Shown piece after piece: positions 34,633 through 44,453 of a DNA stretch of 64,000 nucleotides (position 1 is the first letter of the stretch; every line of letters begins with the position of its first letter). Where the stretch lies: NCBI GenBank assembly GCA_024233305.1, contig JACKPV010000036.1:1-64000 (forward strand), in the 5' to 3' direction. Origin of the DNA: Verrucomicrobiales bacterium (lineage in GTDB: Bacteria; Verrucomicrobiota; Verrucomicrobiia; Limisphaerales; J093). Made by a program: the position numbers and the translations under genes. Below the pieces are notes generated by a model. The model was not told where the DNA came from and made no database searches. It saw only the letters and a list, made by a program, of their open reading frames with translations.

Positions 34633-36969
34633 CTACTCGGTGACTTGATACACCACGCCTTCGAGGACGAACTCGACCTGCACCCCCAGCGCCAGCCAGG
34701 CCTGCGTCTCCCGATGGCGGCCAAGGAGGTCAAAATAGTCCGCGGACCCGAAGGGAATCGTCCGGCGCGGCGCCGCCGCCGGCTGGCCTTGCACCTGGCT
34801 GTCAACCCAACGGGCGCCATGCTGGTAAAAGGTCCGGCCGCCAACGTATCGTCCCGGACCCTGGCCGGCCCCGGCCGCTGTCGGTGCGGGGGAAACACCC
34901 GCCGAAGCCGGGGGGCGCACAACCGCCGGCCCCGGGGTGACCGTTGCCCCCGCCGTGACGGGAGCGGCCCGGAGCGCATCCGTCTGCGCCGCCGCAAGCG
35001 TGCTTTCCACCTGGTTGGCGGACTTGCTGGCCAGTCCGTAACGCGCCGCCAGAACGGCGTCCAGCCCGGTCTGCTCGCGGGTCAGCGACTCATAGGCGCG
35101 CCGGCTCGCCATCTGCGCCCCGCGATCCCCGCTGAGCGCCGGCTGCGTCTGCATCGCCAGCGGCACCGCGCGACGCTGTTCGTCCTCCAGAATCAACCAG
35201 GAGGTGTAGGGCGTGACGATGCCGTAGTCCCGCGCCAACCGAACGACCTCCTCCTTCAACTCGGGATTCTCGCCGCGCAACCGGATTTCATCCAACAAGA
35301 AGCCGATCTGCCGCATCGCCCAGAGCCGCGGAATAAAGTCGTTGTCCCGTCCCCGCTCCCGAAATCGAACCGGGCGCGCGAACGACCGCGCCTTCCCATC
35401 CACCATGCCGGACAGGGTCAACGTCCCGCTGCCCCGGCCCGCGAACCGCCCGACAACGACAAGCTGGTCCCCCTTGAACAGGTCGGGCAACGGCGACGGA
35501 TGCATCCGCGCCAGCCGCACCGGACTGTCGAGCGTCAACCGCGGTTCCGCGAGCACGGGATCGCTCACCTTGGCGAAGAAGGACGACACCTTCAGCTCGA
35601 TGTCCTCCTCGGGCAAAACGTACTGGCTGCGCGCGCGGGTGGTTTCCGTGATCCGATCAAGCAGGTGGGTGTTCACATCGTGGCCGAGGCCGAAACAGAA
35701 CACCCGCGTCAGGCCACCGCCCGCGGACTTCACGGCGTCGACAATCACGTCGTTCTTCACCTCGCCCACGGTGGGCAATCCGTCCGTCAGGAAGATGACC
35801 AGGAACGGACGCTCCCCGTCGACGGGGCGTTCGCGTAGGGACGTCAGGAGCGCATCGTGAATGGCGGTGCCGCCGAGGGGGCGCAGCTTCGCGAGGAACG
35901 CGGCGGCCTGCTGCCGGCGCCCGGCATCCGGGGGCTGCAGACCGTGGAAGAGCGGTTCGGCCTCGGTCGAGAACCGGATGATGTCGAACCGGTCACGCTC
36001 GTTGAGGTTGGCGAGACAGAACTGCAAGGCCTTCCTCGCCTGATCGAGCTTCCCGCCGGCCATCGAGCCCGAGGTGTCCAGCACGAACACCACGTCCTTC
36101 GGCGCCACCCGATCCCCGCTCAGTTCGACATCCGGCGCGGCCAGCAGGAGAAAGAAGCCGTCGCCGTCGCCGCTGGCATGCGTCAGCAGCCGCAGATCCA
36201 CATCGCCTGAATCCCGGCTGAACAGCAACTGAAAGTCCCGGTCGGGCCGGACGTTGACCGCCTCGAACCCAACCGTCGCCTCGCGGCCGCCGTGTCGCGC
36301 CACCTCGACCTCATGCGTCGGCGAGAACACCGACTTCAATGGACCGCGCCCTTTCAGCTCCACCTTGACGCTGACCTCCTTGATGGGCGCGGCGGAGAAC
36401 TTCTCGGTGTTCAATGGATAGCGGTATTCGACCATGCCGGTGTCGGCGGTGAGCAATTGCGTGTAGGACAGGCGGACCCGTTTCGTGCCGAGCGGTTCGA
36501 TGGGGAAGATGCGCACCTTGAAGAGCGCCTGGCCGGCGTATTCGAGGAGGGCGGGATCACGGTGTTTCCGCACGATGTCCTCGTAAAGGCGCCGGGCCTG
36601 GTCGGCATCGAGCAGTTCTGCGGGCAGCATTTCCCCCCCGACCTCCATGCTAATGGCGTCCAGTTGCGTTCCCTTGGGCACCGGAAAAATGTAGTACCCT
36701 TCGAGCTGGCGGGCCTCCGGATTGCGGAACGCCTGTTCCACCGAGGTCCGGGCCACCTGATCGCGGATGTCCACCGTCACGCGATGGTAGGCAACCTCGA
36801 GCGGCGCAAACGCGTGCGGGGGACGCGGTCCGGGCCCGGGCGGTGCCGGGCGAAAATCAGGAACAACGATCAGTCCGTCCGCCAGGAGGCGGGCGCCAGC
36901 CAGCAGGACGGCGGTCCCCAGGAACCGCGACAGGGCGTGGGCAAACCCCAGGATGCGCAACACATTCAT
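34633..36969 (-). CDS. Exported VIT and von Willebrand A domain protein
   Basis: The 778-residue product starts at the ATG at 36969, giving a Sec signal (LGTAVLLAGARLLADGLIVV region). Residues 60-200 form a VIT domain, with the typical RTSVEQAFRNPEARQLEGYY and FPVPKGTQLD. The vWA domain starts near residue 290 with VVFVLDTSGSMAGGKLDQAR, the MIDAS motif D-x-S-x-S for divalent metal, and continues to IFLTDGLPTVGE. The C-terminal 200 residues are alanine/proline-rich with no recognised domain. This VIT plus vWA layout resembles inter-alpha-trypsin-inhibitor-like bacterial proteins that bind surface or matrix partners. No enzyme motif was found. It is convergent with the repair enzyme and divergent from the esterase-like gene. 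Confidence 0.88.
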   Translation of the reverse strand: MNVLRILGFAHALSRFLGTAVLLAGARLLADGLIVVPDFRPAPPGPGPRPPHAFAPLEVAYHRVTVDIRDQVARTSVEQAFRNPEARQLEGYYIFPVPKGTQLDAISMEVGGEMLPAELLDADQARRLYEDIVRKHRDPALLEYAGQALFKVRIFPIEPLGTKRVRLSYTQLLTADTGMVEYRYPLNTEKFSAAPIKEVSVKVELKGRGPLKSVFSPTHEVEVARHGGREATVGFEAVNVRPDRDFQLLFSRDSGDVDLRLLTHASGDGDGFFLLLAAPDVELSGDRVAPKDVVFVLDTSGSMAGGKLDQARKALQFCLANLNERDRFDIIRFSTEAEPLFHGLQPPDAGRRQQAAAFLAKLRPLGGTAIHDALLTSLRERPVDGERPFLVIFLTDGLPTVGEVKNDVIVDAVKSAGGGLTRVFCFGLGHDVNTHLLDRITETTRARSQYVLPEEDIELKVSSFFAKVSDPVLAEPRLTLDSPVRLARMHPSPLPDLFKGDQLVVVGRFAGRGSGTLTLSGMVDGKARSFARPVRFRERGRDNDFIPRLWAMRQIGFLLDEIRLRGENPELKEEVVRLARDYGIVTPYTSWLILEDEQRRAVPLAMQTQPALSGDRGAQMASRRAYESLTREQTGLDAVLAARYGLASKSANQVESTLAAAQTDALRAAPVTAGATVTPGPAVVRPPASAGVSPAPTAAGAGQGPGRYVGGRTFYQHGARWVDSQVQGQPAAAPRRTIPFGSADYFDLLGRHRETQAWLALGVQVEFVLEGVVYQVTE

Positions 36970-37199
36970 ACCGGGGTTAGACGGAAATCGCCGCCGCTTC
37001 CGACAGAAATCCAGGCCGGCGCTTGATGCGGTGCTTGCCTCGTGTCCGCGGCCCCCGGCCACCATCGCGGATGCGGTTGCCGCCGCAGCGTTCACCCACC
37101 AGCCGCAGTGACCGGCGCCCCGATGGCTGGAGTTCCCCGCGGATGCTGGAGGAACCGCTTGTGTGTTGCGGGCGCCCGCCGCAAGCTGCGGACATCATC

Positions 37200-39296
37200 A
37201 TGCGACAGTTCTTCGTGCATTCATGGTTGTGCGCCGTCGCCGGGTTGGGCGCGGTCGCCGCCGCAACCAACCAGCCTCTGCTGCCGGGCGACGCGCTGCT
37301 GGAACGATATTTTGCCGCCGAAACCGCCGCCCTTGCCGCGCGATCTGATTCGGCCACGGCGCCCGATGCCTGGCTGGCGCATCAGGCAGCACGGCGCGCG
37401 GAATTGCGCGACATGCTCGGGCTTGACCCGTGGCCGGAGCGCACGCCGTTGCGCCCCCGGATCACCGGTCGGATTGACCGCGAGGATTTCACGGTCGAAC
37501 GGCTGCATTTCCAATCCCTGCCCGGGCTGTACGTCACGGGCAACCTCTATCTGCCTGTGACCGTCCGCCGGGCGTGTCCGACCGTGCTCTACGTCTGCGG
37601 TCACAGCTTCCAGACCGCGGACGGCATCAGCTACGGCAACAAGACCGGCTACCATCATCACGGCGTCTGGTTTGCCCGGCATGGCTACGTCTGCCTGATC
37701 ATCGACACGCTGCAACTGGGCGAAATCGAGGGGATTCACCACGGCACCTACCGGCATGATCGCTGGTGGTGGAACAGCCGCGGTTACACGCCGGCGGGCG
37801 TCGAGGCGTGGAATTGCGTCCGCGCGCTCGACTACCTGACGACCCGGCCCGAGGTCGACCCCGAGCGCTTCGGCATCACCGGCCGTTCGGGCGGCGGGGC
37901 GTATTCGTGGTTTGCGGCGGCCATCGATCCGCGGATCAAGGTCGTGGCCCCCGTGGCCGGCATCACCGACCTCGAAAATCACGTCGTGGACGGCACGGTC
38001 GAGGGGCATTGCGACTGCATGTTCTTCGTCAACACGCACCGCTGGGACTACCCGATGCTGGCCGCCTTGATCGCGCCGCGACCGTTGTTGCTGGCCAACA
38101 GCGACAAGGACTCGATCTTCCCCCTCGACGGCGTCTTGCGGGTCCACCAGCATCTGCGGCCCATCTACGAAGCGGCCGGGGCGGCCGACCGGCTTGGCCT
38201 GCTGATCACCGAGGGGCCGCACCAGGATACCCAGGACCTCCAGGTGCCGGTGTTCCGCTGGTTCAACCGGTTTCTCAAACAGGACGATTTCCTCATCGAA
38301 CGGGCCGCCGCGAAGGTGCTGGATCGCCGCGAACTCCGGGTCTTCGCGGAGCTGCCGAAAGACGAGGTGAACACGCAGATCGACAAGCAGTTCGTGCCGA
38401 TGGCGTCGGAGCCGGAAATGCCGGCGAGCGTTGCCGGCTGGCATCGACTTCAGGACGCGTGGCGCGAAGGCCTGCGCCAACGCGTCTTCCGGGGCTGGCC
38501 CATTGAGACCCCGGCTCCCGAAACCGCCCTGCGTTTTCGCGCCGAAAACCTCGGGCTGCGGGTCGAAGTGCATACGTTCACCAGCCAGCAGAACGTCGTG
38601 CTTCCGCTCGTTTCCCTCGAGCGACTCGCGGCGGCCAACACCCCGGGTCCCGTGACGATGCGGGTCGTGGACGAGGCCGGCTGGGAGACGGTGGTGTCGG
38701 CCCTTCGCGAAGGCTTCGCGGGTGTGGCGGCCACGGTGCCCGAAGATCTCCGCCTCGTGTTTGGCGGCCAGGACGCCGGCGAGGGACAGGCGGGAAGGGC
38801 GATCGCGGCGTTGCGGACGGAGGTCGTCCGTGCCGGCGGACGCCTGCTCGTGCTGCCGCCCCGAGGCGTCGGGCCCACGGCCTGGACCGGCGATGCCCGA
38901 CGCATCGTTCAAGTGCGTCGCCGCTTCATGCTGCTGGGTCAGACGCTCGACGGCATGCGGGTGTGGGACATCCGACGCGGGTTGCAGGCCGCGGCCGGGA
39001 TCGCGGGCCGGGACGCGGCGCGTTCGGTGCTGGAGGCCACGGGTGGCATGGCCATGAACGCGCTCCTGGCAGCGGTGTTCGAGCCGGGCGTGGCCGGGCT
39101 GCGATTGACCGCGCTTCCGTCCGACTGGGAACGCGCGCCGGATTACCTGAACATCGCCCGGGTCGCGACGATTCCGGCACTGGTCGCCCTGGCGGGGGAT
39201 CAATGCGAGGTGGTCTTGACGGACTCGGACCCAACGATGTCCGGCTTTGCCCAAGCGTTGCGGGACCGGTTTCGCCGCGACGAATCCGGCCGGTAA
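37200..39296 (+). CDS. Exported alpha/beta-hydrolase (acetyl-xylan-esterase-like)
   Basis: The 698-residue product begins at the ATG at 37200 with a Sec signal (QFFVHSWLCAVAGLGAVAAA). The hydrolase domain covers about residues 50-420. The nucleophile elbow is GITGRSGGGAYS with the serine in G-x-S-x-G, the acid is likely the aspartate in NSDKDSIFPLDG, and the histidine is in TEGPHQDTQD. About 280 further residues follow, in which LRFRAENLGLRVEVHTFTSQ and IRRGLQAAAGI suggest a second, degenerate alpha/beta domain. The family resembles prolyl oligopeptidase-type esterases of PVC bacteria acting on acetylated or methyl-esterified sugars. It lies 65 bases from the convergent GH95 gene, consistent with glycan deacylation. 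Confidence 0.8.
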   Translation: MRQFFVHSWLCAVAGLGAVAAATNQPLLPGDALLERYFAAETAALAARSDSATAPDAWLAHQAARRAELRDMLGLDPWPERTPLRPRITGRIDREDFTVERLHFQSLPGLYVTGNLYLPVTVRRACPTVLYVCGHSFQTADGISYGNKTGYHHHGVWFARHGYVCLIIDTLQLGEIEGIHHGTYRHDRWWWNSRGYTPAGVEAWNCVRALDYLTTRPEVDPERFGITGRSGGGAYSWFAAAIDPRIKVVAPVAGITDLENHVVDGTVEGHCDCMFFVNTHRWDYPMLAALIAPRPLLLANSDKDSIFPLDGVLRVHQHLRPIYEAAGAADRLGLLITEGPHQDTQDLQVPVFRWFNRFLKQDDFLIERAAAKVLDRRELRVFAELPKDEVNTQIDKQFVPMASEPEMPASVAGWHRLQDAWREGLRQRVFRGWPIETPAPETALRFRAENLGLRVEVHTFTSQQNVVLPLVSLERLAAANTPGPVTMRVVDEAGWETVVSALREGFAGVAATVPEDLRLVFGGQDAGEGQAGRAIAALRTEVVRAGGRLLVLPPRGVGPTAWTGDARRIVQVRRRFMLLGQTLDGMRVWDIRRGLQAAAGIAGRDAARSVLEATGGMAMNALLAAVFEPGVAGLRLTALPSDWERAPDYLNIARVATIPALVALAGDQCEVVLTDSDPTMSGFAQALRDRFRRDESGR

Positions 39297-39361
39297 TCTC
39301 CTTCTCCGCGCCGTCCTCGCCATCCTCCGAATCCAGCGGAGATCACCGGCGGGGGCCGGGT

Positions 39362-41767
39362 TTACCGCGTTCGTTCGATCAAGTCATCGAGCCGGTAGGT
39401 TCCGCCGGCGCGGGTGTCGAAGGCGATTTCGCGGTCGTCCAGCGCCACGCGGCAGACGTTGCCGAGCAACGATTCGACCGACATCGTGGCCAGTCGGCCG
39501 TCGTGCCAGGACAGACCGATGACGAAGCCCCCGCGCGCGCGCAGGCCGGTCACGCTGCCCGTGGCCCACGCCTTTGGCAGGGCCGGAAGCGGGCGGATCA
39601 CCGGCTCGCGTCCGTGACTTTGCAGCAGGGCCTCGGCAATGCCGGCGCAACCGCCAAAATTGCCGTCGATCTGGAAGGGCGGATGCGTGTCGAAGAGGTT
39701 CGGGAGCGTCGACTTCGTGAGCAGGGCCAGCAGGTTCTCGTGGACTTTCTCGCCGTCGAGGAGGCGGGCATAGAAGTTGATGATCCAGGCGCGGCTCCAA
39801 CCGGTGTGGCCGCCGCCGCGGGCAAGCCGTCCCTCGAGCACCTTCCGCGCGGCCCCGGCGAACTCGGGGGTTTCGCGCGGAGTGAACTGAAAGCCGGGAT
39901 GCAGCCCGTAAAGGTGTGACATGTGCCGGTGGCCGGGCTCGGCCTCCTCGTATTCCTCGGACCACTCGAGAATCCGGCCATCCGAACCGATCCGCGGCAT
40001 CGCGAGCTTGCCCAGCGCCCCGCGCACCTCGGCGGTAAACGCGTCCTCGATGCCCAGCGCGGCCGCCGCCTCGAGGGCGTTGGTGAAGTTCTCCCAGATG
40101 ATCATCTGATCCATGGCGTTGCCCATGGCCAGCGTCAACCGACGGCCCTCGAAGCGGTAGCTGTTTTCGGGTGAGGTCGTGGGCCCCGACACCAGCCGGC
40201 CGGTGCGCGGATCCGGCGTCAGCCAGTCGAGCAGGAATTCCGCCGACCCCTTGAGCAACGGATAGCCCACGGCCCGGAGGAACTCGATATCGCCCGTGAA
40301 CCGGTAGTGCTCCATCGCGTGCGCCGTGCACCAGGCCGCGCCCAGCGGCCACATCCCGTAACCCGGCGCGCCGATGAGCGCGGCCCATTGCCAGGCATCG
40401 GTCGTGTGCGACGCGGCAAAACCCCGACAGCCCAGCCGCTGCGCCAGCACGCGCCCGTCCTTTCGCAGTCCGCTCAGGAGCCGGAAGAACGGCTCGTGCA
40501 ACTCGGGCAGGCCGGTGACCTCCGCCGGCCAGTAGTTCATCTGGAGGTTGATGTTGATGTGGTAATCGGCGTTCCAGGGCGCTTCGATGGACTCGTTCCA
40601 CAGTCCCTGAAGGTTGGCCGGCAGGCTGCCGGGCCGCGAACTTCCGATGAGCAGATACCGCCCGAATTGGAAGTAAGTTTCGATCAGGTCGGGATCGTCG
40701 GCCCCCGCGCGCAGGGCCGCCAACCGCTCGGGCATGCTGCGGGCCGCCAGTTCGGGATCGGTGTCGCCAAGGTCCAGCATGCAGCGGTCGAACAGGGACT
40801 CATGATCCGCCACCGCCCGGGCTTCCAGTTCGGCGTAGGGCCGTTCGGCCGCGGCCTCCACCACGCGTCGACACCAGGCGGCCAGGTCCAAAGGCAATGG
40901 ACGCGCCGGATCATGGAAGTTGTAGTCCGTCTTCGCCGCCAGCAACAGAGTTACGGACGTCGCTCCCCGGACCTGCAACCGGTTCCCGACCGCCTCGACC
41001 GAACCGCCCTCCGGCAGGGCGCGCAACCAGCCGAGCCAGTGAACGCCGGGCTGCTTCCCGCCCTGTTGCGCCCGGCCCTGAATGGACAGGGCGTCATGGG
41101 CGCGCGCCCGCGTCATGAAATCCGCGGCGCGGGTGAGTTCGAGGTCGAGATCCAGCGATCCCGCCTGCGCCGCTTCGATCCGGGTGACGAGGACATCGTC
41201 CGGCGCGGAAGCGAAGGTTGTCCGGTGGATCAACTGCCCGTGATGCCGGTAGTGCGTCCGGGCCAGGCCGGTCTGCAAATCGAGTTCGCGCGCGTAGTCC
41301 TCGGCCGCGGGATGGTCGGTGGTCGGAGCCGTGCGCGCGGGGTTCCCGGGAACGGCGTTGTCATCGACGGCGTCGCGATGGCGGATCCACAAATCGCCCA
41401 GCGGCTGATGGGAGCGGGGCGAAATGCGGGGCCCAAGTATCTCCTGGGCCACGCGTCGTTCGCCCTCGGCGGGGTTCCCCTCGAAATAGAGCCGGCGAAT
41501 GGCCGCCAGTTTCGGGGCGAGATCGTCGGGGTTCTCCGGGACCGGCGGCCCGGCCCAGATCGAATCCTCGTTGATTTGAATTCGTTCGGCCGCCGGATCC
41601 CCGAAGACCATGGCGCCCAGATGCCCGTTCCCCACCGGCAACGCCTCGGTCCAGCGCGCGGCGGGCTCGTCGAAACGGATGCTGTGCTTCGGGGCCGCGG
41701 CCAGCGAGGCCGGGGCCGGAATCAGGAAACTGGCGGCAAGACCAGCGACCAGAACGGGATGTTGCAT
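39362..41767 (-). CDS. GH95-family alpha-L-fucosidase/galactosidase, exported
   Basis: The 801-residue product starts at 41767, giving a Sec signal (QHPVLVAGLAASFLIPAPAS). The N-terminal beta-sandwich opens in GH95 style with RWTEALPVGNGHLGAMVFGD and INEDSIWAGPP. The (alpha/alpha)6 barrel carries HININLQMNYWPAEVTGLPE, which holds the conserved asparagine and glutamate region of the active site, and later KSTLPNLFDTHPPFQIDGNF, GGCAG and LLQSHG. The C-terminus is the family's short beta domain. GH95 enzymes are inverting 1,2-alpha-L-fucosidases or alpha-L-galactosidases, releasing terminal sugars from plant, algal or host glycans. The fucokinase-like gene at 51275-54613 may use a product of such an enzyme. 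An open frame upstream was rejected for lack of a signal. Confidence 0.9.
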   Translation of the reverse strand: MQHPVLVAGLAASFLIPAPASLAAAPKHSIRFDEPAARWTEALPVGNGHLGAMVFGDPAAERIQINEDSIWAGPPVPENPDDLAPKLAAIRRLYFEGNPAEGERRVAQEILGPRISPRSHQPLGDLWIRHRDAVDDNAVPGNPARTAPTTDHPAAEDYARELDLQTGLARTHYRHHGQLIHRTTFASAPDDVLVTRIEAAQAGSLDLDLELTRAADFMTRARAHDALSIQGRAQQGGKQPGVHWLGWLRALPEGGSVEAVGNRLQVRGATSVTLLLAAKTDYNFHDPARPLPLDLAAWCRRVVEAAAERPYAELEARAVADHESLFDRCMLDLGDTDPELAARSMPERLAALRAGADDPDLIETYFQFGRYLLIGSSRPGSLPANLQGLWNESIEAPWNADYHININLQMNYWPAEVTGLPELHEPFFRLLSGLRKDGRVLAQRLGCRGFAASHTTDAWQWAALIGAPGYGMWPLGAAWCTAHAMEHYRFTGDIEFLRAVGYPLLKGSAEFLLDWLTPDPRTGRLVSGPTTSPENSYRFEGRRLTLAMGNAMDQMIIWENFTNALEAAAALGIEDAFTAEVRGALGKLAMPRIGSDGRILEWSEEYEEAEPGHRHMSHLYGLHPGFQFTPRETPEFAGAARKVLEGRLARGGGHTGWSRAWIINFYARLLDGEKVHENLLALLTKSTLPNLFDTHPPFQIDGNFGGCAGIAEALLQSHGREPVIRPLPALPKAWATGSVTGLRARGGFVIGLSWHDGRLATMSVESLLGNVCRVALDDREIAFDTRAGGTYRLDDLIERTR

Positions 41768-41903
41768 GCCGGCAGCATAGGCTTGGTCGGGGGGGCGTGG
41801 GAAGCCGCCGGTTCGCTGCAACTGATCGCGGGGAGCCAACCGACGGTGGCTGCTCAAGGCAGCAACCCGGACGCCGCTTTGGAGGACGCGGCGGGGGAGG
41901 CGC

Positions 41904-42209
41904 TCAACGTCGACGGCAGAGGCCGATGAAGAGGCCGAGAGCGAAGGCGAAACCCGCGACCTGCACCGGCCGTTCCCGCACGATCTCGTCCGCCCGCCGC
42001 GCCCCGGCGGCGGCCTGCCGTTCGAGCCGCGCGCAACTCGCCTTGAGCTGGTCCAGGCGGGTGCGGAGATCCCAGCGCGAGGCATCCTTCAATTCGAGGA
42101 CCGCCGAACCGACCAGCGATTCAGCGTCCCGCAGCAATACCCGCAGATCCTGGACCAGCCTGCGACTGGTCCCTTCCTTGGCGGACAGATTCTCGAAGTA
42201 GGTCTCCAT
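41904..42209 (-). CDS. DUF883 (ElaB/YqjD-like) inner-membrane protein
   Basis: The 101-residue protein starts at the ATG at 42209. The first 75 residues are a charged helix (LVQDLRVLLRDAESLVGSAV, then RTRLDQLKASCARLERQA). It ends with RERPVQVAGFAFALGLFIGL and a basic CRRR tail, the tail-anchor pattern of ElaB/YqjD proteins that bind ribosomes or respond to stress in stationary phase. Such proteins are inner-membrane anchored by this C-terminal helix. It precedes the GH95 gene by 136 bases on the same strand. Confidence 0.82.
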   Translation of the reverse strand: METYFENLSAKEGTSRRLVQDLRVLLRDAESLVGSAVLELKDASRWDLRTRLDQLKASCARLERQAAAGARRADEIVRERPVQVAGFAFALGLFIGLCRRR

Positions 42210-42558
42210 ACCGTGCCAACGCGTGACGTGAAGCCAAATTCTGTCAGAATCCGGCCGCGTGTCCAATCCTGCATGCGGCAAAGGGACTTTTTCCCGCCGG
42301 GGAGTGGCAAAGTGGCTTTACCCGACGCCGGTCCTCATCCGGGGGGGCCGATCCCCGCCGCGCAGTGGCCTGGGTGGTGTGGATCGCGGCGGTCGTGACA
42401 CCCTGCCAGAGAGGTCCATCCAGAGCCGGTGCGCCGCGGCCACGGCCTGCTCGTTGGGGTCGCCCAACACCACCACCCGGTCCACCGGATGCGGTTCATC
42501 GGAAACGAAGTGAACCAGCGTCAGAGCTTGGTACGCTCTTCAGGGCCCGCCCCGCGGC
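42210..42558. other. Intergenic, possible degenerate coding remnant
   Basis: There are 349 bases between the DUF883 start and the propeller stop. On the minus strand bases 42524-42318 form an open frame of 69 codons without a start codon at its beginning. Its first part reads VHFVSDEPHPVDRVVVLGDP, then NEQAVAAAHRLWMDLSG, which has a protein-like composition. It may be the tail of a decayed gene, but I could not assign a family. The rest holds nothing recognisable. Confidence 0.3.
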
Positions 42559-43674
42559 CTATGGCTTGACCAGTTCGAACACCGCGAAGCCACCCGGATT
42601 CCAGGCCGTCGCGAGCACGTAGATCTTCTCGCTCTTACCGTCGGCACTGCGGGCCACTTTCCACGTTGCGTTGTGAATGTGGGTGAACAGTTCGAGGCCG
42701 AAATCGCGCTTCGGATTCACGGTCGACACGATGTTGCCGTCCTGATCCAGGATGTAGAAGGGCGCCGGACGCTCGCCAGCGGGCCCTTGCAGGCAGCCCA
42801 CCAGCGTGTAGCCGCGCAGGAAGTCGACGTCGCAGGGAAGCGAGCCCTCGGGCAGTTTCGTGTTGTCGAGGAACGTGCCTTCCAGGTCGAAGTCCTGAAT
42901 GCGCGAGTTGGCACGGTCGGCGATCACGAGCCGGCGGGTGTCGCCGTTCCAGGTGATGCCGTGCGCTGTGCCGAACCGACCGTATTCACGGGCGCCGGTG
43001 GTCTTGCCGCCAAACACGAAGTCGGTCCAGCGCGCGAGCCACGGATCGGCCACGGAGATGAAGTTGCCGGCCGAATAGCCATCGGCCACATAGAGCCGGC
43101 CACCGGCATATTCGGTGTCGGTGGGGTTGAACCCGCCCCCCGCGGCGTAATAGCCGTTGACCTCGCGCGGCGCGCCCAGCGTCGCCACCAACCGGCCCTC
43201 GTCGGTGGTCAGCAGCACGCGGCCCTTCTCGTTGTCGGGGAACGCCAGAAAGCGCTGCCCGTCCGCCCGACGGAGCAGCGTCGTGTTGTGGAAATTACCC
43301 TCGATCAGGGACGGCTCGGTTACCGGCAACACGCGCTTTTCGGTGAGGTCGTTGCTCATCCAGATGATGCCGGCGCCCTTGAGGCCGAAGAAGACTTCAC
43401 CAGTCTCCGGATCCACCGCAAACCCGCCGTGTGCCTGCGGCAGATTGGCATGGCTCTCCGACGGCAACGCACTCAGCTCGCCTGCGTAACGGAAGACGAA
43501 CGCCCCCTGACCGGCGGTTGCCGTGGGCGCCTCCGAGGCGGGAGCCGCTTCGGCCGGAGCGGGTTCGGGATGGGCGACCGGATGCGGATGATCGGGATGG
43601 GCCAGGGCGGCGAACGGCAGGGCCAGCAGGGCGCCGCCGAGGAACGAACGACTGAGGATCGGTTGCAGTGTCAT
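42559..43674 (-). CDS. Secreted beta-propeller (NHL-like) protein
   Basis: The 371-residue protein starts at 43674, which gives a Sec signal (LSRSFLGGALLALPFAALAH). A His/Pro/Ala-rich linker (HPDHPHPVAHPEPAPAEAAP) follows, which could bind metal or be a flexible tether. Residues 60-370 form six-bladed propeller-like repeats with NHL-type strands, for example GRLYVADGYSAGNFISVADP and RRLVIADRANSRIQDFDLEG. No catalytic residues were recognised. NHL propellers often bind ligands or act as lactonases or lyases. It has no close partner on the same strand and is separated by 779 bases from the next gene. Confidence 0.78.
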   Translation of the reverse strand: MTLQPILSRSFLGGALLALPFAALAHPDHPHPVAHPEPAPAEAAPASEAPTATAGQGAFVFRYAGELSALPSESHANLPQAHGGFAVDPETGEVFFGLKGAGIIWMSNDLTEKRVLPVTEPSLIEGNFHNTTLLRRADGQRFLAFPDNEKGRVLLTTDEGRLVATLGAPREVNGYYAAGGGFNPTDTEYAGGRLYVADGYSAGNFISVADPWLARWTDFVFGGKTTGAREYGRFGTAHGITWNGDTRRLVIADRANSRIQDFDLEGTFLDNTKLPEGSLPCDVDFLRGYTLVGCLQGPAGERPAPFYILDQDGNIVSTVNPKRDFGLELFTHIHNATWKVARSADGKSEKIYVLATAWNPGGFAVFELVKP

Positions 43675-44453
43675 GGTTCGATTAATCAGACTTCGCGCCA
43701 CCATAACCAAAGTTGCCGGTTTGACCAGCCCCCGAAGACGCGAATTTGCGACTTCCTGTTCGGACAAGCGTTCCGAGATGCCGGTCGGCAAGTCGCGAAG
43801 CTTCGTCAAACAGGAAGAGGCATTGCCTCCCCCCAGCGGGTCGGCCCGGGATGAAGCGCGGCGGCAGCCGGGACGTAGTGAGGCGGACTCACTCGGGGTG
43901 CCGTTCGTCCTCCGACCGCCATCGCCTCGGAGGACGCCCGGTTTCTCCTGCTCAATGCGGATCTCAATACCCTGGCCCGCTTCGACGCGCCGCGAACGCT
44001 TACCCAACCCGACGCGTTTGTCTTCCGGGCCGCGGATGTCGACGGTGACGGGGTGCTGTAACTGTTGTGGGTCAAGGACGACGTGACCATTCTGATGGCC
44101 CGATGAGCGACCGATCCCCCCTTTGTGCCGGAATGTCGACGAGCGTTGCGACCGGCGAACCGGAGTGGCGGCGCCTCGGCGTCCGCGGTCTTCCACCCCG
44201 AGCCGGGAAACTCGCCTCCGGCTGACGAAGAACGCGATACCCACTCCCGCGATGGTCACCAGCGAGCGTTGTCTGAAGATCGCGCGCAGCCTGGCTGCCG
44301 GACCAAGGTCTCCGGTATCGCCGCCGTGACACAGAGCCGAAGGCAGCCGGACCGCCGACCTTCAGATCCTCCATATTGAATTCCCATCTATTCACTTGCC
44401 GAATCGTCGCAATCAACGATGTTCAGCCAAATCCGAAACAGCCCCCGCACACC
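43675..44453. other. Long intergenic region with a gene remnant
   Basis: There are 779 bases between two divergent genes. No intact gene was found. The segment 43918-44106 (+) carries a remnant resembling an FG-GAP/VCBS protein (listed separately). Bases 44107-44453 hold no credible frame. An AT-rich stretch around 44371-44400 just before the sialidase-like gene may contain its promoter, though no clear -35/-10 pair was assigned. Confidence 0.5.
43918..44106 (+). pseudogene. Remnant of an FG-GAP/VCBS-repeat protein
   Basis: In one plus frame the sequence reads SEDARFLLLNADLNTLARFD, later FVFRAADVDGDGVL, then an in-frame TAA at 44059-44061, then LLWVKDDVTILMAR before a TGA at 44104-44106. D-x-D-G-D-G is the calcium-binding signature of FG-GAP/VCBS repeats. 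No start codon or upstream body is present. It is a short broken end of a secreted-repeat gene. Confidence 0.45.

Noticed and set aside
36970..37199. N-terminal extensions of both the VIT/vWA gene and the alpha/beta-hydrolase gene that would make them overlap.
   Set aside because: Both signal peptides begin at the later ATGs (36969 and 37200), leaving a normal divergent promoter region.
42318..42524. A 69-codon minus frame with protein-like composition (VHFVSDEPHPVDRVVV).
   Set aside because: No start codon, no family assignment and no ribosome-binding site; kept only as a possible remnant in the intergenic entry.
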